DNA of 64,000 nt, taken from the NCBI RefSeq assembly GCF_010093595.1, contig NW_022985445.1:186001-250000 (forward strand). The letters are read 5' to 3'. Below are positions 53,521 to 64,000 of the stretch, one piece after another; within the stretch, counting starts at the first letter, position 1; each line of letters starts with the position of its first letter. Under the pieces are notes generated by a model. The model did no database searches. It was given only the letters and a program-made list of their open reading frames with translations, and was not told the origin of the DNA. The DNA is from Mytilinidion resinicola (Eukaryota; Ascomycota; Dothideomycetes; Mytilinidiales; Mytilinidiaceae). The translations under genes and the position numbers were made by a program.

Positions 53521-55346
53521 ACGTAGCCGGATAGCATGTGGCCCAGGATAGCATGTGGCCCACCCCACCAAACCACAACGCCAAATATTGCGAATTGCTC
53601 AACCACAACGAATTGTATTTGGTGTAGCTACCTGCTAGCTAGTTGCCTGGCGTCTAGGGCACGTACGAGCGTTGTGCTCTAATGATTCGCACAAGCTACA
53701 CTTTGGTGGTGCTCGCTGCCGTCGCTTAGCTGGCCCTGCTGTTGCCCCCTCTGCTGCCCCTTCTTGGGCAGCTTGTGCGAGAGCAGCCCCTTCTGCTCCT
53801 GATAGAACACCCCCTCTACCTATATACCTGCGTTTCTTTGCCCTATTCTTTTTTTGGCGCTGATTCTCTTTGCGTAGCTGTTTAACTTCGCGTTCAAGCA
53901 GCATAGTCCTTGACATTGCGATTTCACATCCTTTCGCAAGTTGTCGAATTGCATCATTTGTTGGGCTTGGTGGGCTGCGCGTGCGCTGCCTAATTAACCG
54001 TTGTATTAAGGCCCTTTGCTTTTGAAGCTCCTTAATATTATAAGGTGTCTCAGCAGCCCAAGATAAAGCTTTTGATTGTGGACGGCGTTGGGGTAATGGC
54101 GTTTAATATTCAATATGCAGCTGTAATAGCACGCGATCAGGGCTGTATGGAACTAGCCCAGTAGCTGCGAATCCTGCCCGTATGTTGTTCTGTGATAGTG
54201 CTAGCTGCCTAGCCTGCTTGTATAGTGGTAGGAATTCGTGCTTATTGATATGGTTGACGCCGCTAGCCATCATCTGTTCAACGCTGCGCCCGTATGCCTG
54301 CTTAAGCGCTGAGAAACAGCCTACATCTAGCGGTTGTAGTAGATGCGATGAATGTGCTGGCATGCAGACGATGATGATCTTGTGATCTATAGCAAACTGA
54401 TCGAATTCAGGGTTAATATGGCTGTCTAGCACAAGCATCCGATACGTGCCAACTGTGCGATCCTTTGTACGCTTATGGAATAGCTTTAGCTAGACTAGGC
54501 TAATCTCATTTGTTGTCCAGCCATTCTCACTAACGCTAATCGACCAGTCGTGTGGAATGATGTTGTCCTTGTACCAAGCAGCCTGGTGCATGATCGCTTC
54601 GAAGATAACCAGTGGTGGAATTGCTGCCCCCATCGCATTAATACACTCGATAATTGTGACCCACTCGCGATTGCCTGGCTGTACAGTCCTAGGCCGGCCA
54701 GCTCTATCTGTTCCAGTAACAACTTTCGAAGTTGCAATAACACCCATCTGGACGCCAGTTTCATCGAAATTCCAGGTATCTTCATCCAGAATGCCGTATT
54801 GTATCCTAACGTCTTAAACGCGTTTAAACCAGCCCCGAATAAGCACAGGATCTTTGCATTTAGCACGCTGGTAATTGTACTTGCGATTAAATTTCGATTG
54901 TAGGTCGTCATTGCGGTTAATATAAAGCCGTGCCCACTTCTCGCCAATAGGTCTTGTATCCCCACGCTGCGTGGCTAAGACGCCAGCTATCTCCCGTACG
55001 GTCGCGATTCTTAGCGGCATACCGCGTTGATCCATCGATAGAATCCACTGCTTGAGGACCTCTTCTTGTGCTTGTGTAAGACGGCGATTTGGTGCTGCTG
55101 AGCCACGTTTTGGCTGGATACCATTGACGCGTCGCCGTGCTGTTGTTCTGGCCACATCGTACGTGCTAGTGGCCTTTCGGAAACTTGTAATTTGGCCTTG
55201 TTTATAGGCATTGATAGATAGAAGAATTCTGCCCTCTTGATGAAGGGCCTCTTGTTGTTGTGGTGGAGGCATTGAGGTTGTGGTTGTATCACGCGTCGCG
55301 TTTCCGGAGAATTTGATGGGGTGGGCCACATGCTATCCGGCTACGT
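53521..55346 (-). mobile_element. Complete pogo/Fot1-like DNA transposon
   Basis: This 1826-bp element has perfect 25-bp terminal inverted repeats (53521-53545 and 55322-55346, starting ACGTAGCCGGATAGC) and is flanked by TA on both sides, the Tc1/mariner target duplication. On the left only, a 17-bp piece of the repeat (GGATAGCATGTGGCCCA) is doubled in tandem (53529-53545 and 53546-53562). One transposase frame fills the interior. Two fragments of related elements occur at 37870-38090 and 39947-40290. Confidence 0.93.
53635..55272 (-). pseudogene. Pogo-like transposase with three nonsense codons
   Basis: A single frame of 546 codons from the ATG at 55272 to TAG 53637-53635 has no frameshift. 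Only three stops break it: TAA at 54816-54814, TAG at 54492-54490 and TAA at 54105-54103, each one C-to-T step from Gln. An N-terminal helix-turn-helix part (residues about 1-150, with ARTTARRRVNG and GEKWARLYINRN) is followed by the DDE domain. That domain has WNFDETGVQMG, then LVLDSHINPEFDQ, then LLQPLDVGCFSALK. The C-terminal part has a basic coiled coil and a zinc knuckle CX2CX4HX4C. All catalytic acids are still encoded. The decay is recent, apart from the stops. Confidence 0.9.
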
Positions 55347-55849
55347 TATTTGATTCCGCCGTAACTATTCAGTGAGTGTGGTGAACGTGTTCCCAGGGTG
55401 AAAGGAGGGTCAAGAACAAATCGACTTTGGCAGGTCAGATCAGACTTCAAAGGACTCCTGGACTGTAGATTGTGGTGGGCTTCTAGGGCTCTGATTCACG
55501 GCGTCAAGATTTGGGGATGAGAACCGGAGGCAAAATCAGAACCCCGTCCAAACTTATAGCCGTGAAACAAGTCAGGCTCAACGCGAGGCTCCTAGGTCAT
55601 ACTTCGAGCTCCACTCTTCATCGCTGCCAGACGCAATTTCCGGCAACACGGTATTCTGAAACAGAAATGTTGGAGAATACTGGCCGAATGATTCCTGGAG
55701 AGCAATAGTTTTACATGCCAAATGCGGGCTTCTACGTATACAGACTAGAAAGCATGGCACCGCGTCGTACTGTATGCCCATGATCTTACAAGTTATATCA
55801 ACATCCGCTCTTATGCTACAGATATTCAACCCAAATCATACACCCTTCC
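55347..55849. other. Intergenic between transposon and mS29
   Basis: No supported gene. It is the 3' flank of the mS29 gene and the target region of the transposon. Confidence 0.5.
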
Positions 55850-57305
55850 TCACGCCCTCATCTTCACGCTTCCCTTCTCGAGCTCTCCAATGTTTCCATT
55901 GCCTGCTAACGTCCACCACTGACTCACCAGCGGCTCGTCGACTTGTTTTCTCAGCATGCCACTGGCAGCATAGTATTCCATGATCGTTCTAGCGTCCCGT
56001 TTATCTAGACCATGCAGCTTCAGGGTATCCACATCTTTCAAGACCTCCATAACACGCTGATCGACCAATTGGTACGGGTTCCACATGGGCAGATCAGTGG
56101 CGCCCTGTGCGCGGGCTTCCGCTAGCTGTACAGAGAACTTCAAGGCAGGCGAGCCTGGTTGATTTGAGCCGGACGTAGCTGCAAGAACCATGCCACCATT
56201 TGGAAGGGCGCTCTTTCCGGAGAGATGGTCGACAAAGTGGCGAACGACAACCAAGTCGTGGGCGTGAATGGGTTTAGCCTCCGCAGACAGGTAGGCGGAG
56301 GGAGCCATCATGTGTGCTAGGCCATCAACGGCGAGCATTATGGGTGGACGGCCGGGCTGAGTGAGCTCTGTCCATAGAGCGTTGAAGATGGGCCATGATA
56401 ACTCCGGGTTCTTGCTTCCAAGCACCGCCAGGTCCGCCAAGGTGGTTATACGATTCGTGGGGATTGGGAGTTTTAAATCGGTACCAGGGAGTAATTTTGA
56501 AAGCACCTCAGAGTTGGCTTTGGCGATCTGAGCAAGGAGGTTTGCGGTGTAGGCATTTTGGGTGTATTGGAGAGGGTTCGATCCAGGCAGAGGAGCATAT
56601 TCTGTGTGTGCGCTGACAATGTCCTTGGCTATTATAAAAATCAGCAATACTCAATTGCGTCCATTTCGCGCAAAACCTACCATCTGGAATACTGATCACC
56701 ACCCACTTCTTCATGAAAGCCATTGCCAATCCCTGAAGAAGCAGTGTACTTTTCCCGCTCGCCCTATCTCCAGCCAGTATCCTCCGCACTGTCTTCTTTC
56801 GCGTCTCAACATCTCGCATTAATGCCGAGACCTGCGTCGTCTCCCTCCGCATCAACATAGCCGGCCGACGAAACAGATGCCAGCCCTGAGTGGCCTTGAA
56901 AGCCTCCACAGCTCTTAACGAATCTATAACGGGTTCCGAGAGCCCAACAACCTGCCCTTGCATATCCCCAGTTTCAATATTGCCGACCGTGAGGTCATTG
57001 AGACCTTCCACGACAAGAGCGTTTGTATTGCTGAGAACCACGCGCTTCCGAAGAGCTTTGCGCTCGCCGGGAGCAGGCCGCTTTCCCATGTCCCGCTGAA
57101 CCTTCTTGTTTTTCCCGAGATTGAGTGTCCTTTCTCCACGCGCTGGGCCAGCGGGTTTCCCTTGTCCAGGCTTGGCCGATAGAGGTGCGGATTGCGAGAA
57201 GGAGGCCGTCTGGGTGTATGCGAGGAGGCTCCGCGATGCCATTGCGTGCGCCGTGAGGTCCGAGGGTGCCAGCGAGAGCCGACGGAGACATACTGACGAT
57301 GGCAT
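55850..57305 (-). CDS. RSM23: Mitochondrial small-subunit ribosomal protein mS29 (DAP3 family)
   Basis: Exons are 57305-56681 and 56628-55850 with a 52-bp intron (GTAGGT to ATAG) splitting an Ala codon. The 467-aa product begins with an Arg/Ser/Leu-rich presequence suited to mitochondrial import (MASRSLLAYTQTASFSQ is inside it and is an alternative start). Residues 179-187 are a Walker A loop, GDRASGKST; the family is a GTP-binding component of the mitochondrial small ribosomal subunit head. Family phrases include LGSKNPELSWPIFNALWTEL and PIMLAVDGLAHMM, the Walker B-like region. The conserved C-terminus ends near LAGNGNIGELEKGSVKMRA. It is divergently paired with RRS1, with starts 228 bp apart. 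Confidence 0.9.
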
Positions 57306-57533
57306 ATTTGGCGTAAGAGATTTGGCGTAAGAGGTGAGAGCTATACGCTCTCGCAATGGATGGACAGGGAGGAGATGCGGGATGGAGTCGTGAACCGTGA
57401 ATGTACTCGGTTGGCTTACCTACTCCGATTCGCGGGTCCACTCAATTTTCTTCGGATGCCAAGACAAAAAGTGCCCTCCAACTTTGATATTTCACCCGCA
57501 CTTTGTCTGCTAAATCAACGCCTCCACCACATA
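57306..57533. promoter_or_regulatory. Bidirectional promoter between mS29 and RRS1
   Basis: Only 228 bp separate the start codons of two divergent genes, one for mitochondrial and one for cytosolic ribosome production. Both leaders and core promoters must fit here. No TATA box is evident; a direct repeat of TTTGGCGTAAGAG occurs at 57308-57332. Confidence 0.6.
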
Positions 57534-58247
57534 ATGCCAAAGTCAGACTCCCCAAGCAAGCTGGCCGAGAGCATCGACGACGGCGCCATGGACGTTTCCA
57601 CACCCGTAGAGACCGCGGGCTCGAAGCCAAAGAACAAGAAGTGCGCTCACGCCCATTAACCTGTATATCTATGCGCACTTCTAACAACCTACAGAAACGT
57701 TGTAACAGTAGACAAACCAACCCCCTACACCTTTGACCTTGGCAACCTCCTCGCCATAGACCCTAACCCCGTTCCCGCCGACGCCGACGAAGCTACCGTC
57801 ACTGCTATCGCCCGCGACGCCGCCCAAGTCCTCATCAACCAGCTCCTTACCACCTGCGACATCAAATCCACATCCGATGGCGTGACGCTCAATCTCCCTG
57901 CCCCGTCAACTCCCATACCTCGCGAGAAGCCCGTCCCCGCCGCGAAACCGCCAACCACGTGGGAGAAGTTCGCCGCGAAGAAGGGCATCAAGGACAAGAA
58001 GCGCGGCGAGGGCAAGATGGTGTACGACGAGGCGACGGGCGAGTGGGTGCCGAAGTGGGGATACAAGGGGAAGAACAAGGATGGGGATGACCAGTGGCTT
58101 GTTGAGGTGGATGAGAAGAAGGAGATGGAGACGGGTGTGGCGCATAATGCGCGGGCGGATGGCCGAAGAGAGCGAAAAGAGAAGGTCCGCAGGAACGAGA
58201 GAAAACAAAGGGCGAATGAGCGGAAGGCTGGCAAGGGAGGTAGTTGA
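57534..58247 (+). CDS. RRS1: Ribosome biogenesis regulatory protein RRS1 (219 aa, 2 exons)
   Basis: Exons are 57534-57640 and 57695-58247; a 54-bp intron (GTGCGC to ACAG) splits a Lys codon. After an acidic leader the protein reads VDKPTPYTFDLGNLLAIDPN, then RDAAQVLINQLL, LPREKP-like PIPREKPVP, TTWEKFAAKKGIKDKKR and YDEATGEWVPKWGYKGKNKD. These are hallmarks of RRS1, which with RPF2 loads 5S RNP onto pre-60S particles in the nucleolus. The very basic C-terminus (RRERKEKVRRNERKQRANER) fits RNA binding and nuclear import. Length is close to the yeast protein. Confidence 0.93.
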
Positions 58248-59251
58248 GCTGGGCTGGGATATGGACTGGCGTTCACAATTTTGTTCAAATGGGGCGTTTG
58301 GACCCGGGCGTTTTGCGGACGCATGGTCTTGTATAATCAAGGACCTTGTTGCTCATATGCAAGAAGGTTGTTGCCAGTTTTGGCCCCTACGAAAGGTCCT
58401 CGAAAAGTTTGCCGGTCTGGGGTTAAGGGTTGCTCATGTCAAGCAGAGATAGCTTGCGAAGACATCAAGAGAGAGCCAGAGACTTGGTTATTTGAAGGAA
58501 AAGCACATTATACCCTCCATTCACAAGCCTTCAATCACGTCTATATCAACCGATCATATGCTAGTAGCTGCTCTCAAGATTGACTAAAATCTTGATAGAA
58601 GATGTTCAAACCAGTTATACGCATTCTCAGAACTATCTACCGTCTCAAAAGAACGAGGAACTTTCCTGCAAATGAATAGATCCAACACAACACAGAAATC
58701 GAATTCCTTGTATAGGTCTCGGCGGGACTGCTGCTTGGAGAGGGCCAGAAGAAAAGCGTATGCCATTCCCCGTAAGGCGATATAAGGGGTTTGCAAGATC
58801 CTACAACACCAACATCTACCTTTACCTTACCACCAACATCGTATATACTATACCCATAGCTATAATAGTGTTTATCAACCAGGAGTAACCCGAATCAATC
58901 AAATTGCAAGCGTGAGAAGTCGAATGGAATACCTGATCGGCAGCAGCTTTCAGGTAGCTGTCTGTTCTCAGGAACTCAACTTATGCAATTTCAGCCGATA
59001 AGATATGACAAACATTACGATAGCATCCGATTTCATGGCGTTCTCAATTGGGTAGCAAGATGGATGGTCGTTGGGTCCGAGGAGAAACGGAACAAAGGCG
59101 CTGAGAACGCGGAGTAAGGCTCCACTGCACCTCGGATGATTCACCATCATCGAGACATTAACATCGACCTTCATCCACAAACCAATGGCAAGGTTCTGTT
59201 TATTTTATCGTCCCTCGCTAAGCAGCACAAAAGATTGAAATAGTAGCAGTC
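58248..59251. other. Intergenic, no gene seen
   Basis: One kilobase between two plus-strand genes. I find no open frame with a plausible start and no repeat or RNA gene. It should include the RRS1 terminator and the nitronate monooxygenase promoter. Confidence 0.5.
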
Positions 59252-60643
59252 ATGGCTCAGAATCTTTTGAAGCAAACGTATCCATGGATCAAGACGCCGC
59301 TGATCATTGGTGCGCCGATGCGATTGATTTCGCTGGCACCATTGGCTATTGAGGTTTCGAGAGCTGGTGAGCGACAGTTTTGTTTATAAGGTCATTGTAA
59401 TCGAGTTCAGAAAGATACGTTTCTTGATTCGTTTCAGGCTTCCTTTCATTGTACTGTCTAGTCATATAAGACATTCGTCTCTCCTTCTCTCAACTCTTCA
59501 CGCATCACGAGCAGCCTTAAGATCAACAGACCCTCTTTACTTATCTATATATTTCCACTCTGATCACATCAACCCTCAATCATATCCCCACCTCTCATCC
59601 CTCTCACCTCTCATCCCTCTCGCCCCTCAACCCTCAATCCTCCCACCCGCCCTCCCTACCACCATCTAACACCCCCCACAGGCGGCATCGGCTTCATTGG
59701 CTCCGGCACCGACACCTCCACCCTCGAGCATATCCTGCTCCACGCCCAATCCCTCCTCCTCTCCCACCCCATCCCCCACTCCCCCCCCACCACCCTCCCC
59801 CTCGGCATCGGCTTCATAAACTGGGGCGCCTCCCTCCCCCTCGCCCTGCCCCTCATCGCCCGCTTCCACCCCGCCGCCGTCTGGTTCTTCGCGCCCGCCT
59901 CCCTCGCCTCCCTCGCCTCATGGACCGCCGCCACGCGCGCCGCGTCCCCAGCCACGAAGATCTGGATCCAGATCGGCAGCGTCGCGGCCGCGCTGGCCGT
60001 CACGCGGGCGTGTGCGCCCGACGTGCTAGTCGTGCAGGGCACAGACGCGGGCGGGCACGGGCTAGTCCGGGGCGCGGGGGTCGTGAGTCTAGTGCCGGAA
60101 GTCGCAGACGCGCTGTCCGCGCTCGCGGCAGAAGAGGAGGGGGGGAAGGCGCCCATGCTGGTGGCGGCGGGCGGGATAGCGGAAGCGCGCGGCGCGGCAG
60201 CGGCGCTCGCGCTCGGCGCCGGTGGGGTGGTGCTGGGGACGCGGTTGCTGGCGTCGCCGGAGGCGAATATCGCGGATGGGTACAGGAAGGAGGTGCTGAG
60301 GGCGAGGGATGGCGGGCAGAGCACGGTGAGGACGAAGGTGTATGATGCGCTAAGGGGGACGACGGGGTGGGGGGAGGAGTATAATGGAAGGGCGGTTGTG
60401 AATCGGAGTTTTGTGGATGCGGGGGAGGGGATGGGGGAGGAGGAGAATAAGAGGTTGTATGAGGCGGAGATGGAGAAGGGGGATGCTGGGTGGGGGGTGG
60501 AGGGGCGGATGACGACGTACGCAGGGGCGGCGGTGGGGTTGGTGAAAGAAGTTAAGGGGGCCGCGGATATTGTGGAGGAGGTTAGGGAGGGGGCTGTGAG
60601 GGTGTTGGAGGGGTTGATGGGGGAGGCGAGGACTAAGTTGTAG
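59252..60643 (+). CDS. Nitronate monooxygenase (2-nitropropane dioxygenase family), 358 aa
   Basis: Exon 1 is 59252-59366 and exon 2 59682-60643. The intron (59367-59681, 315 bp, GTGAGC to CACAG) is by far the longest convincing one in the window and is full of CTCTCATCCCTCT-type units. Splicing joins VSRAG to GIGFIGSGTDT in a conserved place. FMN-enzyme TIM-barrel motifs are APMRL near the start, GIGFINWG, VVQGTDAGGHG (catalytic loop), VAAGGIAEARG and GAGGVVLGTRLLASPEA (phosphate binding). It oxidises alkyl nitronates such as propionate 3-nitronate using FMN and oxygen, a detoxifying role. It converges on the MFS transporter gene with 62 bp between stops. Confidence 0.9.
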
Positions 60644-60705
60644 ATGGATGAAGGAATATATAGTGCAAATGAGTGGAAAATATTGATATGTTACATGCGC
60701 TTCGT

Positions 60706-62886
60706 TTATATCTTGACTTCTTTGGTACTCCCTGTGTTTCCCTGACTGTTCTGCTTGTCGCCATCAGTCGCGCTCGGCCGTATTGCTTCTGATTTCTCTC
60801 CGTTCTTCTCCTCCTCTTCTCTTAGCTTAGGCTCACTAGTCGCCACCCTCTCTGCACCCCCTTCCACATCTTTCGTCCTTGCCAGATCCCCCTCCATCTC
60901 TGGCATCTTATTAAATATCCCCTCCCGCTTCCTCACCCACAACAGCGCCAAACTCGTCAGCAGATTCGCTCCTGCAAACGCAATCATAACCTGGAATTGT
61001 TTGTTATAGCTTTGCCCATATATCTTCCCAACTCTAATCCTCTTGTCCGGAGACAGAATAACTAGGCTCGCAATAGATTCGTCCAGCGCCTTGGTTTCGG
61101 CGGGGGAGAGGAAGGTGGGGAGTTCGGTATGGAGGTTGTTGTGGAGCAGGGCGGAGCAAATGGCTACCCCGATGGTGCCGCCCAGCGTGCGCAACATGTT
61201 TAAGGCACCTGTACCTATGGCTGTGATGGAGTTAGTCAGCATCCAAACGAAATTTGAAGAAGATCAGAATGGATTTATCCAAGGGGACAACATACCGATA
61301 TCCTCCCTATCAATCGAGGTCCCTAGGAGGAAGTAGTACGGCGGGCTTGATAAGCCCAGCCCAATACCTAGTATAATCTCGTACCCGAACGTCGCGTCTG
61401 GGAAAGGATGCGTTGCTGGGAGGCTGCTGACGAGTCCAATGCCTACCACGATGAACACATTTGCAATGATGATGAGGTACTCGGCCGCGATGTATTTCTG
61501 CATTAGGAACCCCGCTGTCATGGCACCGACGGGGGAGAGCAGCGTCAAGGCGAGGAGCAAGATTCCTGCGCGCGAGGCGGAAGTACCGTTAACGGCTTGG
61601 AAGCGCTGCGGGAGTTCGATTATAGCGATGTAGAATGCGAAGCCAAGGAAGAACATGCCACTGGAAAACGTGAAGTACCGAGTCAGCCGCGTGCCATGGT
61701 GTCGCAGAAAAGAGAGGCACAATCTCACAGAAGAAGCAATGCCATAGACGGCTTCCTAAAGAACGTGATGTTTAGAACCGGGTCTTTTGCAGTCCGGTAA
61801 GTGACCCAAGTCTCGTAGAAGATGAAAACGATGAAGCCGACGCATCCCCCCGTTAGCGTCCCAATGATAATGCTGCTGTTCCATTCCCAGCGGGAGCCTC
61901 CTTCTTGGAGGGCGAATAGGAGGGGAATGGGCCATACTATGGAGAGGATACCGCCGAGAATGTCGAAGTTCTTGAAACGCTCTTTGTGGGATTTTCCATC
62001 GGCAAGGCCGGGCATGGCGAGGCAGAGTGCACTGAAGGCTACAGCAATGATAGGCCCACTTCACGATTTAGGGTCAGTATGTTTGCAATAGTAGGTTGAA
62101 GGATTTCTGAAATCGCACTTACTTGAGAAAGAATATCCATCGCCACGTCGTATCGTCGGCGATGACACCACCTAAAAATTTGTGAGCTTTCTGTGGCTTG
62201 AAGCAGGTTACACGTTAATGAAGCTCGGAATAACGTACCAAGTATAGGCCCTAGCAAATTGGCAATGACGAACACGCTACTAATGATACCAGAGTAGAAG
62301 CCCAATTTCTCGGGGGTGATGAGCTTCATGATGGCCACGAAAGTCAGGGAGTACATCCCCGAACCTCCTATTCCTTGAAATGCGCGAAAGACGATCCTTG
62401 AGGATTGGTCAGTATTGGCCCTTCAGATACTTAATAGGTGTAAGAATGAGACATACAGCTGGTTCATCGTTTGGGCTCCTCCACAAGCCATTGAAAACAC
62501 CAAAAAGATGAATGCACAAGTAAGAATTACCGTTTTGATACCCCACACATCGCTGAGTTTGGAAGTGATTAGGAGAAAAGAGTTGTAAGTTAGAAGGTAT
62601 GTAACGATGAGCCAGGCTGACTCGTTCAAGGAGCCGAAATCGCTGGAGATTTTGATTAAAGCAGTCGTGACAATAGTGGTGTCTAACGCGGAGACAAAAA
62701 GGCATAGCCATAGCCTACGGTAGATGTTAGCGGTTACGAAACATGTGAGTCTTGAAATGCTTGAATGTACCCGACAACAATAATGTTCAACCTGATAGGG
62801 CTGAGTGTAGACGCGGCGTCGGTAGGCTTTGGAGGAGAACCAGCCTTTAGCGTTTTCTCTCCATGTTCCTCTGGCATCGTGGCCAT
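60706..62886 (-). CDS. MFS multidrug-type transporter (589 aa, 7 exons)
   Basis: Exons are 62886-62792, 62714-62457, 62396-62239, 62171-62123, 62058-61729, 61660-61296 and 61220-60706. All introns (60-77 bp) are GT-AG and every phase fits. The acidic N-terminus (MATMPEEHGEKTLKAG) precedes LWLCLFVSALDTTIVTTALI in helix 1, with LDTTIV being the motif typical of 14-helix drug:H+ antiporters. Then SKLSDVWGIKTVIL (motif A), FRAFQGIGGSGMY (motif B-like), WRWIFFLNGPI, and a long charged C-tail. It should sit in the plasma or vacuolar membrane and export toxic compounds. The start is the first in-frame ATG before helix 1. Substrate unknown. Confidence 0.9.
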
Positions 62887-64000
62887 GAAGGTAATAATAC
62901 AACCGCTGAATTATATCAATGAATCGACCAAAAAAAGGACCAAAACTGAGGACATTCTTCGCTGCGACACAAGCAAGTCTTTAATGGATTTAGCATGTCA
63001 CGTTCTATTCTACGGCCGTATAGAACAGCTGGCATCGGAGCTGCTTTCGCACTAAAGCCTATAAAGGCTCAGCTCGCGCCGCTATTGCGCTCGGATATAA
63101 CGGCCTCGGGTAAAGGCTTGAAAATGTGGCGCTATTCGTTATCCCTGGTCGCTTCCTTCCATCCAGTTCGTCGCTACGATCTGTCCACTTGTGGCATCTC
63201 GCCAGAGGCGCCTTTCATCCTTCTTGTAATTCACCCTCGCCCAGTAAACCGGGTGTCATATCAACACTAGGCGACCGTCAGCAGTTCTCGCTCACCCAAA
63301 ATCCTGGCGCACTCATTTTCCATATTCTATTTACCCCTGTCGGCGGAGTTCAGACCGGTGGGGAGATCTTGGGGCCAGCCTGGCCAGGAGGAGGCTTGCA
63401 TCCATCGCAACCCTTTCCCGTTTAGTTCTGGTAGGCGAGCGTCGGCAGGGCCTTGGGCATGCGGGATTCGAGGAGTCAAGCATCCCAAGAGCGTATCCGA
63501 GTTTTGATCACACACGATGCTAGAAGCGTTTCATGGACTCTCTGTGCTGCAATAGTCTCCGTAGTGGTTTTGCAATTGTCCTATGTAGGAAGAATCGGCA
63601 CTCTCGGTAGAGTCAGAAGGATCAGGCTGTGAGCAACGTTCGGGCACGGAGCAATAGCTATCCGATTCTACAGTCGAGTCTGTAGACGAGGGCTAAATGG
63701 AGTGATATTGCTAAAAGCAGGGTTTCCTGGGGGCCTGAAAGCGTGTTTAGGCCAATAGAAAAAAAGATTTCTTTGAACTAGGCAGGTAACTATAAGAAGC
63801 TAGCCTTGAGAATGTTATAGGAGCAAAGTCTGTTCACTCCTCAACCGGCATATCATACCTTACACCATAATGTGAACCGTTGTCTTGTGACATTAGGAAA
63901 CACGGTTTTATCTTCCACCAAATCTCGTCCTTCCAAATGGCACCCTGCATAGAACAGAAGAAGGGTTCCAGTGGGAGCGTAGTCGGACCTGAACATGGTG
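62887..64000. other. Upstream of the MFS gene, no gene seen
   Basis: Short frames on both strands show no recognisable domain. The region adjacent to 62886 should be the transporter promoter. Nothing repeats elsewhere in the window. Confidence 0.45.

Noticed and set aside
59656..60345. 222-codon minus and 141-codon plus ORFs over the nitronate monooxygenase
   Set aside because: They are shadows in GC-rich coding sequence, with Ala/Ser/Pro or Arg/Gly-rich translation.
47893..62886. Secondary-metabolite cluster made of cystathionine gamma-synthase, nitronate monooxygenase and MFS transporter
   Set aside because: No core synthase (PKS, NRPS, terpene) is present, and housekeeping genes (mS29, RRS1) and transposons lie between them.
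1..64000. tRNA, rRNA or riboswitch genes
   Set aside because: I looked for tRNA B-box and cloverleaf patterns and rRNA-like sequence by eye and found none; a covariance-model scan would be needed to exclude small RNAs.

Overview
The window looks like a nuclear contig of a filamentous ascomycete (Pezizomycotina). Genes carry short GT-AG introns, mostly 46-77 bp. There are typical fungal families: HET, fungal F-box, ILM1, fungal cystathionine gamma-synthase and an anchored M19 dipeptidase. Chromodomain Ty3/Gypsy elements are present and heavily damaged by C-to-T changes at CpA, the mark of repeat-induced point mutation (RIP). No genus can be assigned from the sequence alone.

Bases 1 to about 17,225 are an AT-rich, gene-free block of nested retroelements. 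Element A (1997-15762, 268-bp LTRs, AAGCA target duplication) lies in older decayed repeats. Element B (3342-11047, 538-bp LTRs, CCTAG duplication) was inserted into A, and a solo LTR (12977-13386, CCTAT duplication) sits in A's pol. The left LTR and most of A are saturated with RIP changes. The last 1.6 kb and the right LTR are almost clean.

From 18 to 28 kb there are lineage-type genes. These are an 821-aa secreted protein of unknown function (minus) converging on a cryptic spliced plus-strand gene, an F-box gene behind a 3 x 69 bp repeat, a short coiled-coil ORF, a two-exon zinc-finger-like gene and a broken Ser/Gly-rich reading frame. From 28.8 to 37.4 kb lie a 1843-aa coiled-coil protein, ILM1 and an M19 membrane dipeptidase.

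Bases 37.4-45.3 kb are an accessory stretch. It holds pogo-like transposase fragments, a decayed endonuclease/exonuclease/phosphatase gene, two inverted LTR-like sequences, and a tandem array of three related RING genes. Only the third RING gene is intact. It carries two copies of an unrecognised module of about 108 residues before a variant RING. Bases 47.3-49.6 kb hold a short F-box-like gene and cystathionine gamma-synthase. Bases 50.2-55.3 kb hold a HET pseudogene, a 191-bp perfect-type hairpin, a non-autonomous terminal-inverted-repeat element, and a complete pogo/Fot1-like transposon (53521-55346) whose transposase has three nonsense codons.

The last 8.5 kb is housekeeping and metabolic. 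The mitochondrial ribosomal protein mS29 and the ribosome-assembly factor RRS1 diverge from a 228-bp promoter. A nitronate monooxygenase converges on a seven-exon MFS transporter. I see no RNA genes or CRISPR arrays. Exon boundaries were deduced by hand from splice sites, phase and protein continuity.
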